DNA of 64,000 nt from an uncultured Clostridia bacterium (GTDB lineage Bacteria; Bacillota; Clostridia; Oscillospirales; CAG-272), in the NCBI GenBank assembly GCA_947631765.1, contig CANRMP010000009.1, positions 16,507 through 80,506 of the forward strand, given 5' to 3'. The notes under the pieces were generated by a model, which made no database searches, was not told the origin of the DNA, and saw only the letters and a list, made by a program, of their open reading frames with translations. Positions 7,587 to 17,032 of this stretch are shown here, one piece after another. Numbering within the stretch: position 1 is the first letter of the stretch; each line of letters opens with the position of its first letter. The translations under genes and the position numbers were made by a program.

Positions 7587-10394
7587 TTAACCTGTCTTTT
7601 GTTTTTTAGAAGAAGCGCCGCGTTTTCTTTTTCCTGCCGCCTTTATTGCCTTTGCGCTCTCCGCCGCGCAAAATACGCATACAGGTATTGCCGCAACTAT
7701 TATCCAAGCGACGGCCGATTTAAGCCTTACGATTTGGAAAAGAGCGGAAAGCGAGGGAAAGAGCATGGAAAGAGCAATAAGAAGGGTGAAAAGTAAAACA
7801 TCAAAGGCAAACGCGGGACCTATGTCAAACGGCATTTTAACTATTGTGGTTTTGTATTTTCCCTCAAAGTATATAACCGAAGAGGAAAGGAGCATGGCGA
7901 TAAAAGAAACGCAAATAAGTCTCGCATTGTCAAAGGCGTAAAGGTTCTTTAAAATCAGGCAGCCCAAAATCACAAATATTGCCGCCGCCGCGCCGTTTAT
8001 ACAGGAGGAGATAATCTCTTCCTTATCTATAACAAAGGTCGCGCTTGAAATCCTGTTTTTTAGCACGTCGCGTTCGTTTTTGGAAAACGCTATGGCAAAG
8101 ACCATTATAAAGTCAAAAACCAAGCCGGAAATTACGGTAAGCGTTGAGGATACAAAGGTCAGCCTTCCGGCGCTAAGCAGTGTTGCAAGAAGCAGAATAA
8201 GTCTCATTAAGTTAACGCTCAGCAGATACGATAATATTTGCTTTGTTATCATAAATATCGATTTTGCCGAGCCGAGCGCACGGGTCAGAGCGTTAAAGCC
8301 GCCCTTGCCGTCCTTTGAAACTGGCGAAACTATGACGTCCGAGCCGAATCTTAACGCATCGCCCGTGCTGACATAGTATCCCTTGTCCTCAAGCTCCTTG
8401 GGCGGCGTTTTTTTGGAGACGGTAAGCGCGTCGGTAACGCCGATATCAGCCTCAAGGCAAAGTATTATTTCCTTTGTGCTTCTTGCAAAATAGGCGACCT
8501 TGTCCCCCTTGCTTTGCAGCAGTCTTATCATTTTTCTCCGATCGGATACGTTGTAGCCCTGAAATAATCTTATGTCGTCAAACCTATCTGAAAAATCCTT
8601 GTCGCCGATGTCGGGATAATCGGCTTTTGAGACCGAAAAATCACTGCCCATACGCGCAATTCCCAAGGTTGAAGCAAAATATTCGTTTTTTTCGCTTATA
8701 TCGTTTGTGAAAAGCAGCACCTTAATTCCCGCGTCGCGGCATCTTGAAATGCTTCTTGACGCACCGGGAAGGATAGGCTCGGCAAAGCCTATTATTCCTT
8801 CAAAGATCATGTCGGCATAAAGCGGCGATAATTTTTTCAGAGAATTGTATTTTGACACACCCGAGGCAATGGCAATGACCTTGTGAGACTGCCGCATCAT
8901 CTGCTTTGCGGTGGTCTCTATGGCTCTTCGGCTAAGCGGAGTCATGGGGGTCAGCGTATTCGACCCTTCGGGCTTGCAGTAAGAACAGCATTTGAGCACA
9001 TTTGATATTTCGCCGCGAATAATAACTCTGTATTCCCCGTACCAATATACAAGCGTCGTTTCAAACGGCGCATCTCCTGCTCCGGTATGTCCCGCTATCG
9101 GATACTGCTCGTCAAGCTCGATATTGTAAAGCCCGTAGGAAAGAGCGCAGCTTATTATTGCGTCCTCCTCATATGTACTCGGGCTGTCGGTGCGGGCGTT
9201 TTGCGTGGCAAGGCGGGTTGCGGTGTACTTTCCGGTCGATATTACCGCTTTGATAAGCAGCTGCTTGGCCTCGGGAAGCAGCGTACCGTCAGGCTCAATA
9301 TCAAGGAGCCTGTCATACACGTACATTTTGTCAAGCTGAACGCTGTTTTCGTCGCAAAGGCTCTCTGCCGGAATCATCAGCGTGTCTATATCCTTGAGGA
9401 CCTCCAGACGCTCGATTTTTCTTATCAGCGTACCGGTGTTTACATTGTGTCTTGTGTCAAGCGTTCCGTATACTCCGACAGCGACGGTAAGATAGCCGAA
9501 TACCACGAGGCTCTCGGTCATTGCCGCAGAGCAGAAGGAAAGGACGAGTATCAGTCCGTCAAGGGCTGAAAAGCTTGAAGGAAGCAGAATATTGATAATT
9601 GTGAGAAGAGCGGTAAGCACTATGAAAATCAGTCCGCTGAAATAGGAAATATTCCGAAGCTTTCCGAAAAGCCCCATTCTTTCATAGGTTATGACCGATG
9701 CGTTTTTCCCCATTGTGCAGACAAGGGTATCGCCGCCCGTTTCGGTGACCACAGCCTTTCCGCTTCCGGAAATAACTATTGTGGAGGCAAAAACCATGTT
9801 GGTGCGCTCATGAGGCTTTCTGTTTCTTGCACCCCAAGCCGACAGCTCCGCGGTTTTTTGGACGCTTCCCTCCGCCTCGGTGATACCCTTTTCTATAACT
9901 GTCAGCTTTTCCGCCTCCAAAAGGCGCGCGTCGGCAGGTATTATCTGACCCTCTTTGATTACTATCACGTCTCCGGGCACTATGGCGTTTTGAGGCAGGG
10001 AGACCATCTTGCCGTTTCTTATAACCGTTGCGAGCGGCAGAGAATACTGCCCCATATTCTCAAGGATTCTGTTTGATTTTACATAAGTAACGCTCTTTAT
10101 TGCAAAGGAGGCGGCAAGCGTTACGCCGATGACAATAAACGAAGCAAGCTGTCCCAAAAACGCGCTGAGCGCCAAAAGGACAAGAAGAAGCACTGCAAGA
10201 GGATTTACAGCCATACGGCGCATATAGGTGCCAAAGCTCTCGTGCGGTATTCTGAATATTTCATTTTCGCCGAGAGCTCTCAGCCTTGACCTTGCTTCCT
10301 TTTCGGTAAGACCCAAATCGGGGTCTGTCGAAAAGTGTTTTACAACATCAGCGGCAGGCATGGTATACCATCTTCTTGTGTTATCCGACGTCAT
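7587..10394 (-). CDS. Full-length P-type ATPase homologue lacking catalytic motifs
   Basis: A 935-residue protein with the full type II P-type ATPase layout: N-terminal cation-ATPase domain (residues 5-60), paired membrane segments near 62-105 and 250-310, actuator domain (140-235), large cytoplasmic region (320-690) and a C-terminal membrane block (700-920). The catalytic signatures are all changed. The actuator TGES is TEAEG (172-176), the PEGL membrane motif is MTESL (292-296), the phosphorylation motif DKTGT is PAESL (342-346), TGD is TND (near 563), and the GDGxNDx hinge is replaced near 634. The frame is intact over 935 codons, so this does not look like ordinary gene decay. It cannot form the aspartyl-phosphate intermediate. 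Role unknown; a regulatory, scaffolding or sensing role is inference. Confidence 0.85.
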   Translation of the reverse strand: MTSDNTRRWYTMPAADVVKHFSTDPDLGLTEKEARSRLRALGENEIFRIPHESFGTYMRRMAVNPLAVLLLVLLALSAFLGQLASFIVIGVTLAASFAIKSVTYVKSNRILENMGQYSLPLATVIRNGKMVSLPQNAIVPGDVIVIKEGQIIPADARLLEAEKLTVIEKGITEAEGSVQKTAELSAWGARNRKPHERTNMVFASTIVISGSGKAVVTETGGDTLVCTMGKNASVITYERMGLFGKLRNISYFSGLIFIVLTALLTIINILLPSSFSALDGLILVLSFCSAAMTESLVVFGYLTVAVGVYGTLDTRHNVNTGTLIRKIERLEVLKDIDTLMIPAESLCDENSVQLDKMYVYDRLLDIEPDGTLLPEAKQLLIKAVISTGKYTATRLATQNARTDSPSTYEEDAIISCALSYGLYNIELDEQYPIAGHTGAGDAPFETTLVYWYGEYRVIIRGEISNVLKCCSYCKPEGSNTLTPMTPLSRRAIETTAKQMMRQSHKVIAIASGVSKYNSLKKLSPLYADMIFEGIIGFAEPILPGASRSISRCRDAGIKVLLFTNDISEKNEYFASTLGIARMGSDFSVSKADYPDIGDKDFSDRFDDIRLFQGYNVSDRRKMIRLLQSKGDKVAYFARSTKEIILCLEADIGVTDALTVSKKTPPKELEDKGYYVSTGDALRFGSDVIVSPVSKDGKGGFNALTRALGSAKSIFMITKQILSYLLSVNLMRLILLLATLLSAGRLTFVSSTLTVISGLVFDFIMVFAIAFSKNERDVLKNRISSATFVIDKEEIISSCINGAAAAIFVILGCLILKNLYAFDNARLICVSFIAMLLSSSVIYFEGKYKTTIVKMPFDIGPAFAFDVLLFTLLIALSMLFPSLSALFQIVRLKSAVAWIIVAAIPVCVFCAAESAKAIKAAGKRKRGASSKKQKTG

Positions 10395-10424
10395 AATCAG
10401 TTTTTCCTTGCTTCTTGTTTTTTA

Positions 10425-12737
10425 TCAGTCGCAGTAGATCACCATGTTTTCATCATCCGCGTCCACATACGCCGTTGTAATGCCTTTGTCGTAATTTGAT
10501 ATAAGCTTTGTGGCAAGCACGTCCTCGATTTCCCTTTGAATGGTACGTCTTAAATTTCTTGCGCCGTATTTGCGCGAGAAGGATTTTTTCGCAATAAGCT
10601 TATTTGCGTTTTGAGTCCATTTAAGCGTTATTCCCTTTTCGGCAAGCGCCTTGCCGAGGTCTGAAAGCATGATATCGGCAATCTTCACAAAGTCCTCTTC
10701 GTCAAGAGAGCGGAAGGTGATTATCTCATCCACTCTGTTTAAAAACTCGGGACGAAGGAAATTTTCAAGCGCTTTTTGCGTTTTGCTTTCCTCGGCGGTT
10801 TGCAGACTTGAGGCTGTAAAGCCAGCCTTGCTCTCAACGCCGACGGCTCCCGCATTCGTGGTCATTACGATAACCGTGTTTTCAAAGTTCACCTTGCGCC
10901 CCGAAGCGTCGGTGATAACGCCGTCGTCAAGTATCTGAAGCAGAATGTTCATGACGTCGGGATGCGCCTTTTCGATCTCGTCAAAAAGCACCACCGAATA
11001 GGGCTTGCGGCGTATCTTTTCGGTGAGCTGTCCCGCCTCGTCATATCCCACGTATCCGGGAGGCGCTCCGATAATCCTTGAAACGCTGTGCTTTTCCATA
11101 AATTCCGACATGTCAAGCCTTATAAGAGTCTCGGGAGAGTCGAAAAGATCCCTTGCAAGCGTTTTGACAAGCTCGGTTTTACCGACTCCCGTAGGACCCG
11201 CAAATATAAAGGATACCGGCTTTCTCTTGTATGACACTCCGGCTCTTGAGCGTTTTATCGCCCTTGCCACGGCGTCAACCGCCGCGTCCTGACCTATGAT
11301 GCGCTTTTTGAGCCTTTCCGCCAGATTCTCAACCCTGCGGTACTCGTTTTCGGTTATATTGCTTGCGGGAATACCCGTCCATATCTCAATAACCTGCGCA
11401 AGGTCCTTAGCCGAAAGACATACCTTGTCCCTTGCCTCGGAGGCGGCGTTAAATTCCTCCTCTGCCGCATATTCCTTCGACTTAAGCTCGGCAATTCTCT
11501 GATACCTTGCGTTTTCCTGCTCGGGAGTCTCGTTTTCGGGAAATTCATTTTCGGCGTTCTCACGCTCGGCGCGGATATTTCTAAGGCTTGCCGCCGCCTT
11601 TTCCGCCCTGTCGATCTCGGGCGAATGGAGGGCAAGATATGCCGACGCCTCGTCAAGCAGGTCAATGGCCTTATCCGGCAGAAAACGGTCGGTTATATAG
11701 CGCTCGGAAAGTATTACCGCACGGCTTACCGTGTCGTCGGGAATTTTGATTCCGTGGAAGCTTTCGTAATATCCTTTTATGCCGCGCAGTATTTCAATAC
11801 TGTCCGAAACAGACGATTCCTCCACAATTATCGGCTGAAAACGCCTCTCAAGCGCGCTGTCCTTTTCAATATATTTGCGGTACTCGGAAAGAGTGGTGGC
11901 GCCGATAAGCTGAATTTCTCCTCTTGAAAGGGCGGGCTTTAGGATATTTGCGGCATTCATACTGCCCTCGGACTCGCCGGCTCCCACAATGCTGTGTACC
12001 TCGTCGATTACAAGGATGATATTTTTAAGCGCCTTGACCTCCTCGATAAGTCCCTTGATTCTCGCTTCAAACTGCCCGCGGAACTGCGTTCCCGCAACAA
12101 GCGCCGTGAGGTCTACAAGCTGTACCTCCTTGTCGGAAAGCTTATACGGGACATTTCCCTCGACAATTCTCTGCGCCAGCGCCTCGGCAATAGCCGTTTT
12201 TCCGACTCCCGGCTCTCCTATAAGACAAGGGTTGTTCTTCTGCCTTCTGCAAAGAATTTGCATAAGTCTTCCGAGCTCTCTTTCCCTGCCCACAATTCTG
12301 TCAAGCTTGCCCGCCTTGGCAGAAGCGGTGAGATCGGTGCAGTACATATCGAGAAATTTTCTGCTCTTTGCGTTTGCTTTTTGACCTCTTGTCCTTTGAG
12401 ACTGATTTTTCTTTTGCAGCTCTCCGTCCTTTTTATCTGGATAACCGAGATTTCCAAATATTCTGCGAAAATCCATCGGCGGGGTCTGCCCTATCGGAGC
12501 GTCGCTGTCGCTTCCGTCTCCGCTCTCCTGCATATTCATCATATCCTCGGCTTCCATTTCCATGCGGTCAAGATCCTCCTCGGATATTCCCATATTTTCT
12601 ATTATGTCATTAACCGGCTTTATGCCCAGCTCCTTCGCGCATTTTATGCAAATGCCCTCATTGACGGTTTTATCCCCGTCTATTCTTGTTATATATATCA
12701 TCGCAATGCGTTTTTTGCATCTTGCACATAATTCCAT
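10425..12737 (-). CDS. clpE: ClpE-like ATP-dependent Clp protease ATP-binding subunit
   Basis: A 770-residue HSP100 unfoldase with two AAA+ modules. The N-terminus has a zinc-finger pattern (CARC near residue 4, CIKC near 31) as in ClpE/McsA rather than the double Clp-N repeat of ClpC. Walker A motifs are GEPGVGKT (first module) and GPTGVGKT (second); the Walker B of the first is VIDEVH, and that of the second VLFDEIEKAHPD. A UvrB/C-like coiled middle region (around 390-450) lies between. An AGF tripeptide after TTNAGAVGVESK is in the place of the ClpP-docking loop. No CtsR operator or mcsAB genes are seen. The symbol is assigned by domain layout; a ClpC paralogue is the alternative. Confidence 0.88.
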   Translation of the reverse strand: MELCARCKKRIAMIYITRIDGDKTVNEGICIKCAKELGIKPVNDIIENMGISEEDLDRMEMEAEDMMNMQESGDGSDSDAPIGQTPPMDFRRIFGNLGYPDKKDGELQKKNQSQRTRGQKANAKSRKFLDMYCTDLTASAKAGKLDRIVGRERELGRLMQILCRRQKNNPCLIGEPGVGKTAIAEALAQRIVEGNVPYKLSDKEVQLVDLTALVAGTQFRGQFEARIKGLIEEVKALKNIILVIDEVHSIVGAGESEGSMNAANILKPALSRGEIQLIGATTLSEYRKYIEKDSALERRFQPIIVEESSVSDSIEILRGIKGYYESFHGIKIPDDTVSRAVILSERYITDRFLPDKAIDLLDEASAYLALHSPEIDRAEKAAASLRNIRAERENAENEFPENETPEQENARYQRIAELKSKEYAAEEEFNAASEARDKVCLSAKDLAQVIEIWTGIPASNITENEYRRVENLAERLKKRIIGQDAAVDAVARAIKRSRAGVSYKRKPVSFIFAGPTGVGKTELVKTLARDLFDSPETLIRLDMSEFMEKHSVSRIIGAPPGYVGYDEAGQLTEKIRRKPYSVVLFDEIEKAHPDVMNILLQILDDGVITDASGRKVNFENTVIVMTTNAGAVGVESKAGFTASSLQTAEESKTQKALENFLRPEFLNRVDEIITFRSLDEEDFVKIADIMLSDLGKALAEKGITLKWTQNANKLIAKKSFSRKYGARNLRRTIQREIEDVLATKLISNYDKGITTAYVDADDENMVIYCD

Positions 12738-12850
12738 AACGGTTTATACCTGTCTCAGCATTATATTATGCCGTACCTTTCTGTATTTTTTTGTATTATT
12801 TTTTCAGATTATATGTTGCTGTCGAATATTATATAGTAGCGAAAGCTCGT

Positions 12851-13405
12851 CTACTTGGGAGCCATAATAAAATGGAATATATTATTCTCGTAAAACCATT
12901 TTGCAACTACAGACCCTTCAAACATCTCGGCTCCTATGGTATCAGAGGCGCGGATAAGCACCTCGGAAAACGTGAAGGCAAGCAGGCAGGCGGCGTTGAC
13001 GAAAAGATACGCGGCGGCAATTCCGAAAATGAGACCCGCCAGCTTATCCGCCTGCTTTAATACCGGGAAGCTGAAAACCACTTTAATAATAATTTTTACA
13101 ATGTGAATAAGCACATTCACGCATATGAATATTATTCCGAAGGCGATAACGTCCGCGGCTATCTCGGCGGTTATATTGAAATTTTTAATAGAGCCCGTGA
13201 GCGTTCCGTTCGCTTCGCTTATAAAATGCTCCTCAAGCAGGGGTAAAAAGTAGACTCCGAGCTTCGGGGCAAGCAGATAACCTGCAAACAGCGCTATAAA
13301 GAAGCCGAAAAAGGTTATGACAGATCTTGCAAATCCGCCCCTCCAGCCAAAGTATATACATAAAAACGCAATAGCGAGGATTATTATATCAAGCAGCATA
13401 CTCAT
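12851..13405 (-). CDS. CvpA family membrane protein
   Basis: A 184-residue protein with four hydrophobic segments (about residues 3-20, 28-45, 80-105 and 120-145). The start MLLDIIILAIAFLCIYFGWRG is typical of the CvpA family, named for colicin V production; its general function in Clostridia is unclear but relates to the envelope. The ATG at 13405 follows AAAGGAG 12 bases upstream. It is 39 bases downstream of the DUF5711 gene, so the two are probably one transcript. Confidence 0.85.
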   Translation of the reverse strand: MSMLLDIIILAIAFLCIYFGWRGGFARSVITFFGFFIALFAGYLLAPKLGVYFLPLLEEHFISEANGTLTGSIKNFNITAEIAADVIAFGIIFICVNVLIHIVKIIIKVVFSFPVLKQADKLAGLIFGIAAAYLFVNAACLLAFTFSEVLIRASDTIGAEMFEGSVVAKWFYENNIFHFIMAPK

Positions 13406-13444
13406 AAATGAGAAAAGCTCCTTTCTTTGCAGTATGTTTTCGGC

Positions 13445-14830
13445 TTATTTGTCATCAAACCTTACGCTTTTTGCCGTGGTGGACGTACATACAAATACGT
13501 CCTTGTCCGTGCAGACTACCCTTTGCGGGCTTGTCGGAAGGGTGAGCGCAAGCTCGCTTTGCCCCTCTTTGTTTGCCCTTATAAGCCTGTTCTTATAGAG
13601 AAAATACACATAGTCTCCCCCGTCAAGGATATCAACAAAATCCGATGGGAGCCGTATATCAAATACAACATTTCCTTCCATGTCAAGCTTTATGGCGTTA
13701 AGGTAAGAAGCGTTGCTTCCTTCATGGGATATAAGAGTTACTCCGCTTTCGCTTGTCATGTACTTATTAATATTAGTGCTATTATATGAATAAATCTTTA
13801 CTAAATTTCCGTCTGAATCGTAAAATCTGAGTTCATTTTTACAAACAAGCACAAATTTGCCGTCTTCAAGATAAGAACAGCTGTAAACTACCGTATCCTC
13901 AAGCGTCAGGGTAAAACGGCTCTCGTTTGTCAGGGTCGGCAGTGCTGTAAGCTCGGTCATATCTCTTCCGAGCTCATCGATATAGTATGAGCAGACAAGC
14001 AGCTCGCCTCCGTCGCTTGTTATATCCATGGCGCTGATATTTTTGTTTTTCATTATGCTGTTTATAAGCTTAAAGGAACCGTTATAGACGTAAATAACGC
14101 ACTGATAGTCCCTGCTGCTTGTGGCAACGGCGTATGTTCCCGAATCGCTGAGCGCCGCGTGAGTTATGGGATGGTCGAATATATCGCTCTTTTCCAAGGA
14201 AAAATAGCTGTAAATCGAATATGCGCTGCCGCCCTTGTCGTACACAAGAAGATATTTGTCAGAGCTTTCGGCACACGGGGATTTATAGTCAATATCCGAG
14301 GAAAGAGCTATATTTCCGCTTGTGTCGTATATCAGAATATTATTGCAATTGTAAAGGGCAAGATATTCCCGAAAGCTTATAAAGCTGTTGCTGTCGCTTG
14401 CGCTGTATACTATATCATTTTCAAGCTCAACCGCGGTGTTCAGCCCGAAATCGACGTTTCTCATGAGATATCTGAAATTTTCAAGGGTTATATCCTCTCT
14501 GAAAGTGACAAGCATAAACGCCATGTATATAACAAACACTGAGAGAACGACCCATTTTGATATCCTGTATATAACCGATATCGCCTCAAAACGGCGGTTT
14601 TTTACGACGTTTTCTTCGGCTTCCGCAGGATCGAGATACGGAACATACTCTTCATTATACACCGGATTTTTTCTTTTTTCAAGTTCATTTTGACGGCGCT
14701 CTGTTTCAAGCAGCTCTCTTTTTTCCTTTTGCGCCGCTTTATCCGGCAGATTCGCCGTTCGCTTTTCTACAAGAGATCCGCCCTTCTTACCGCTTTTTTT
14801 GCGGTTTTTTGCAAGTCTTGAAAAACCCAC
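13445..14830 (-). CDS. DUF5711 family membrane-anchored protein, GTG start
   Basis: A 461-residue protein with a basic, charged cytoplasmic N-terminus of about 90 residues, one transmembrane segment (WVVLSVFVIYMAFMLVTF) and a large extracytoplasmic domain made of repeated beta-rich blades (NILIYDTSGNIAL, KYLLVYDKGGSAYSIY, YQCVIYVYNGSFK) resembling a beta-propeller. It matches DUF5711 proteins of Clostridia, function unknown. The GTG at 14828-14830 is chosen because AAAGGAG (from 14842) is 11 bases upstream, while the ATG at 14851 overlaps that same site. It precedes CvpA, so the two may form an envelope unit. Confidence 0.8.
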   Translation of the reverse strand: MGFSRLAKNRKKSGKKGGSLVEKRTANLPDKAAQKEKRELLETERRQNELEKRKNPVYNEEYVPYLDPAEAEENVVKNRRFEAISVIYRISKWVVLSVFVIYMAFMLVTFREDITLENFRYLMRNVDFGLNTAVELENDIVYSASDSNSFISFREYLALYNCNNILIYDTSGNIALSSDIDYKSPCAESSDKYLLVYDKGGSAYSIYSYFSLEKSDIFDHPITHAALSDSGTYAVATSSRDYQCVIYVYNGSFKLINSIMKNKNISAMDITSDGGELLVCSYYIDELGRDMTELTALPTLTNESRFTLTLEDTVVYSCSYLEDGKFVLVCKNELRFYDSDGNLVKIYSYNSTNINKYMTSESGVTLISHEGSNASYLNAIKLDMEGNVVFDIRLPSDFVDILDGGDYVYFLYKNRLIRANKEGQSELALTLPTSPQRVVCTDKDVFVCTSTTAKSVRFDDK

Positions 14831-14897
14831 GGCAAAGCTCTCTCCTTTCATTAAGTTTTCTGCAAAAGCTCTCTGTAAATACGCTGTTTGCAAACAG

Positions 14898-15659
14898 TTA
14901 ATTTTTGAAATATTTGTTTTCTTTATAAACCACGCGGGAAAGATACAGCCCGTCTGCGGGAAGAGTGGCTCCCGCCGCCTTGCGATCCTTTTTCAAAATA
15001 ATATTCGGAATTTCAAGCGGGTCTATTTTTCCTTCGCTTACATTAACAAGCGTTCCGACAATAATTCGCACCATGTTATACAAAAAGCCGTCCGCGGCAA
15101 TCCTTATAATAACAAGGCTTCCTTCTTTTCGTATGTCAAGATATTTTATCTCGCGCTCAGTGCTTTTTACCGAGCTGCCGTTTGCCATAAAGGAAGAAAA
15201 ATCATGTTTTCCGAGAAATGCGGGAGCCGCCAAGCTCATAAGGTCAACATCAAGACACACCGGGCAGTGCCACGCTCTGTTTTGATAAAAGGGCGACATT
15301 ATCGGCGCGTTCCATATAAGATATTCGTACTCCTTGTACAAAACGTCGTATCTTGCATGAAAATCATCCGGAACAAGACGCGCCGACTTTACCGAAATGT
15401 CATAGGGCAGAAAGGGGGCAAGGGCAAGAGGAAGCTTTTCGGGCGGCATATTCTTGTACAAATCGCCCTCGACAGTCAGAAAAAAGCTTTTTGCGTGCAC
15501 ACCCGCGTCGGTGCGAGAGCATCCGACAAGGCTCAGCGGGCATTTGTAAAAGTCCTCAAGCACCCTTTGAAGCGTGCCTTCAACGCTCACGGCGTTGTTT
15601 TGTACCTGATATCCGTGATAGTTTGTCCCAAGATACGCTATTTCAAGAAGCAGTTTCAT
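14898..15659 (-). CDS. truA: tRNA pseudouridine(38-40) synthase TruA
   Basis: Isomerises uridines 38-40 in the tRNA anticodon arm. 253 residues. The catalytic aspartate lies in GCSRTDAGVHAK (about residue 52), and the enzyme shows AYLGTNYHGYQVQ at the N-terminus and the conserved FLYNMVRIIVGTL block near residue 203. Start MKLLLEIAYLG at 15659 fits the family. It sits downstream of ecfT in the common Firmicute order ecfA1-ecfA2-ecfT-truA, here with a 162-residue unknown gene in between. Confidence 0.95.
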   Translation of the reverse strand: MKLLLEIAYLGTNYHGYQVQNNAVSVEGTLQRVLEDFYKCPLSLVGCSRTDAGVHAKSFFLTVEGDLYKNMPPEKLPLALAPFLPYDISVKSARLVPDDFHARYDVLYKEYEYLIWNAPIMSPFYQNRAWHCPVCLDVDLMSLAAPAFLGKHDFSSFMANGSSVKSTEREIKYLDIRKEGSLVIIRIAADGFLYNMVRIIVGTLVNVSEGKIDPLEIPNIILKKDRKAAGATLPADGLYLSRVVYKENKYFKN

Positions 15660-15678
15660 GATTTTTTGTCAGTCCTCA

Positions 15679-16167
15679 CTAAAAAAGTGCCGTGTTCTTT
15701 TCGAATATCCGAATTCCCTCTCCGATAACACCTTCTATTATCCGCTCTTCCTCATCGTCGATGAAAAAGCGCTCGTCATCGCTTCCTCCGTACACGGTCG
15801 TGTACAGCTTTTCGTATATGTCGTTAATTACAAAGGATCGTCCGCCGCCCGCAAAGGTGCTTCCGACAGAATGTGCAAAGAGGTCGAAAAAATCCCAGTA
15901 TTTTAAGAGAAATTCATTGTCGGCAAAGGCGTCCCCGTCGGATATTCTCTTTTCCAAAAGGTCAAGGTCATATATATCCTCCCTGCCGATATCTTGAGTG
16001 CCGTTTATTTTTATGCCGCTTCGGCTTGCCGCCTCCTTTGCGCTCTCAAAAAGCACAACTCTGCCGCCTTTGGTAAAGAAACGCCCGCCGAGCATTACGG
16101 CATACGTATTTTTTTTGCTGCGGGTAATCGATATAAATATAAGCTTATCCTTTTGGGAGTCTGTCAT
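15679..16167 (-). CDS. Unknown 162-residue acidic soluble protein
   Basis: I do not recognise this protein. It has no signal peptide or membrane segment, is acidic toward its C-terminus (DDERFFIDDEEERIIEG) and starts with a beta-rich stretch (KLIFISITRSKKNTYAVMLGG). GAGG lies 9 bases upstream of the ATG. It lies 34 bases after ecfT and 19 bases before truA on the same strand, so it is transcribed with them. The codon pattern looks like the neighbours. No function is proposed. Confidence 0.75.
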   Translation of the reverse strand: MTDSQKDKLIFISITRSKKNTYAVMLGGRFFTKGGRVVLFESAKEAASRSGIKINGTQDIGREDIYDLDLLEKRISDGDAFADNEFLLKYWDFFDLFAHSVGSTFAGGGRSFVINDIYEKLYTTVYGGSDDERFFIDDEEERIIEGVIGEGIRIFEKNTALF

Positions 16168-16201
16168 GGTTTACCTCATAAAAATTATAAAATTATGCAA
16201 A

Positions 16202-17032
16202 TTATTTTGTAAGCAAAAACACCGGAAGCGGTACTTTATTAACAAAAAACACAAGCACGCCCGCAACTATTACAAGCGCAAGTGCGGCAAAATCGAGCGC
16301 CTTGTAATGAAGAACATTCATCCTCGTTTTGCCCTTGCCTCCGTTGTAGCACCGACACTCCATAGCGACCGCAAGCTCGTCCGCGCGCCTTATGCAGGAA
16401 AGAAAGAGCGGAATAAATATCGGTATTAGAGCCTTTGCGCGTTTTATTATCGATCCGGTCGAAAAATCCGCGCCCCTTGCCTTTTGCGCCGACATTATCT
16501 TGTCGGTCTCCTCAATAAGCGTCGGTATAAAGCGAAGCGCTATTGTCATCATCATGGCAAAATCATGCACCGGGATTTTTATCCTGCTCAAAGGTGCAAG
16601 AAGCTGTTCCATACCGTCGGTCAGCGCTATAGGCGAGGTGGTATATGAAATCAGCATGGTGGAGCCCAAAAGCAGTGCCGCTATGCGAACTATTATAAAA
16701 ATCGCCTGAACAATTCCCGCGCTGTAAATTTCGATTATCCAAAAGGAGCAGACAAGAATACCGTCTTTAGTCCAAAAGAGGTTGATAAGTCCCGTAAATA
16801 TCATGATAAAGAGCAGCGGCTTCATCGATTTTAAAACGGTGCGCAGCGGGATATTCCCGACGGGTATTAACAAAACCGAGAGAAGCAGCACAGCCAAAAC
16901 CGAAACTATAGTATCCGCCATAAACACAACGACAATATAAAGTATTGTGAGAATCAGCTTCATGCGCGGGTCTATTCTGTGCAAGGGGGAATTTCCCGGG
17001 AAAAACTGACCGAGCGTTATATCGGACATCAT
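16202..17032 (-). CDS. ecfT: Energy-coupling factor transporter transmembrane protein EcfT
   Basis: Membrane coupling subunit of the energising module shared by ECF vitamin and metal transporters. 276 residues with five to six hydrophobic segments, LHRIDPRMKL near the N-terminus, and the two ATPase-contact arginine/alanine motifs: ARG in QKARGADF and the second in RRADELAVAMECRCY. The ATG overlaps the ecfA2 stop by four bases (ATGA), indicating coupled translation. No substrate-binding S component is in the window, as usual for group II ECF modules. Confidence 0.94.
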   Translation of the reverse strand: MMSDITLGQFFPGNSPLHRIDPRMKLILTILYIVVVFMADTIVSVLAVLLLSVLLIPVGNIPLRTVLKSMKPLLFIMIFTGLINLFWTKDGILVCSFWIIEIYSAGIVQAIFIIVRIAALLLGSTMLISYTTSPIALTDGMEQLLAPLSRIKIPVHDFAMMMTIALRFIPTLIEETDKIMSAQKARGADFSTGSIIKRAKALIPIFIPLFLSCIRRADELAVAMECRCYNGGKGKTRMNVLHYKALDFAALALVIVAGVLVFFVNKVPLPVFLLTK

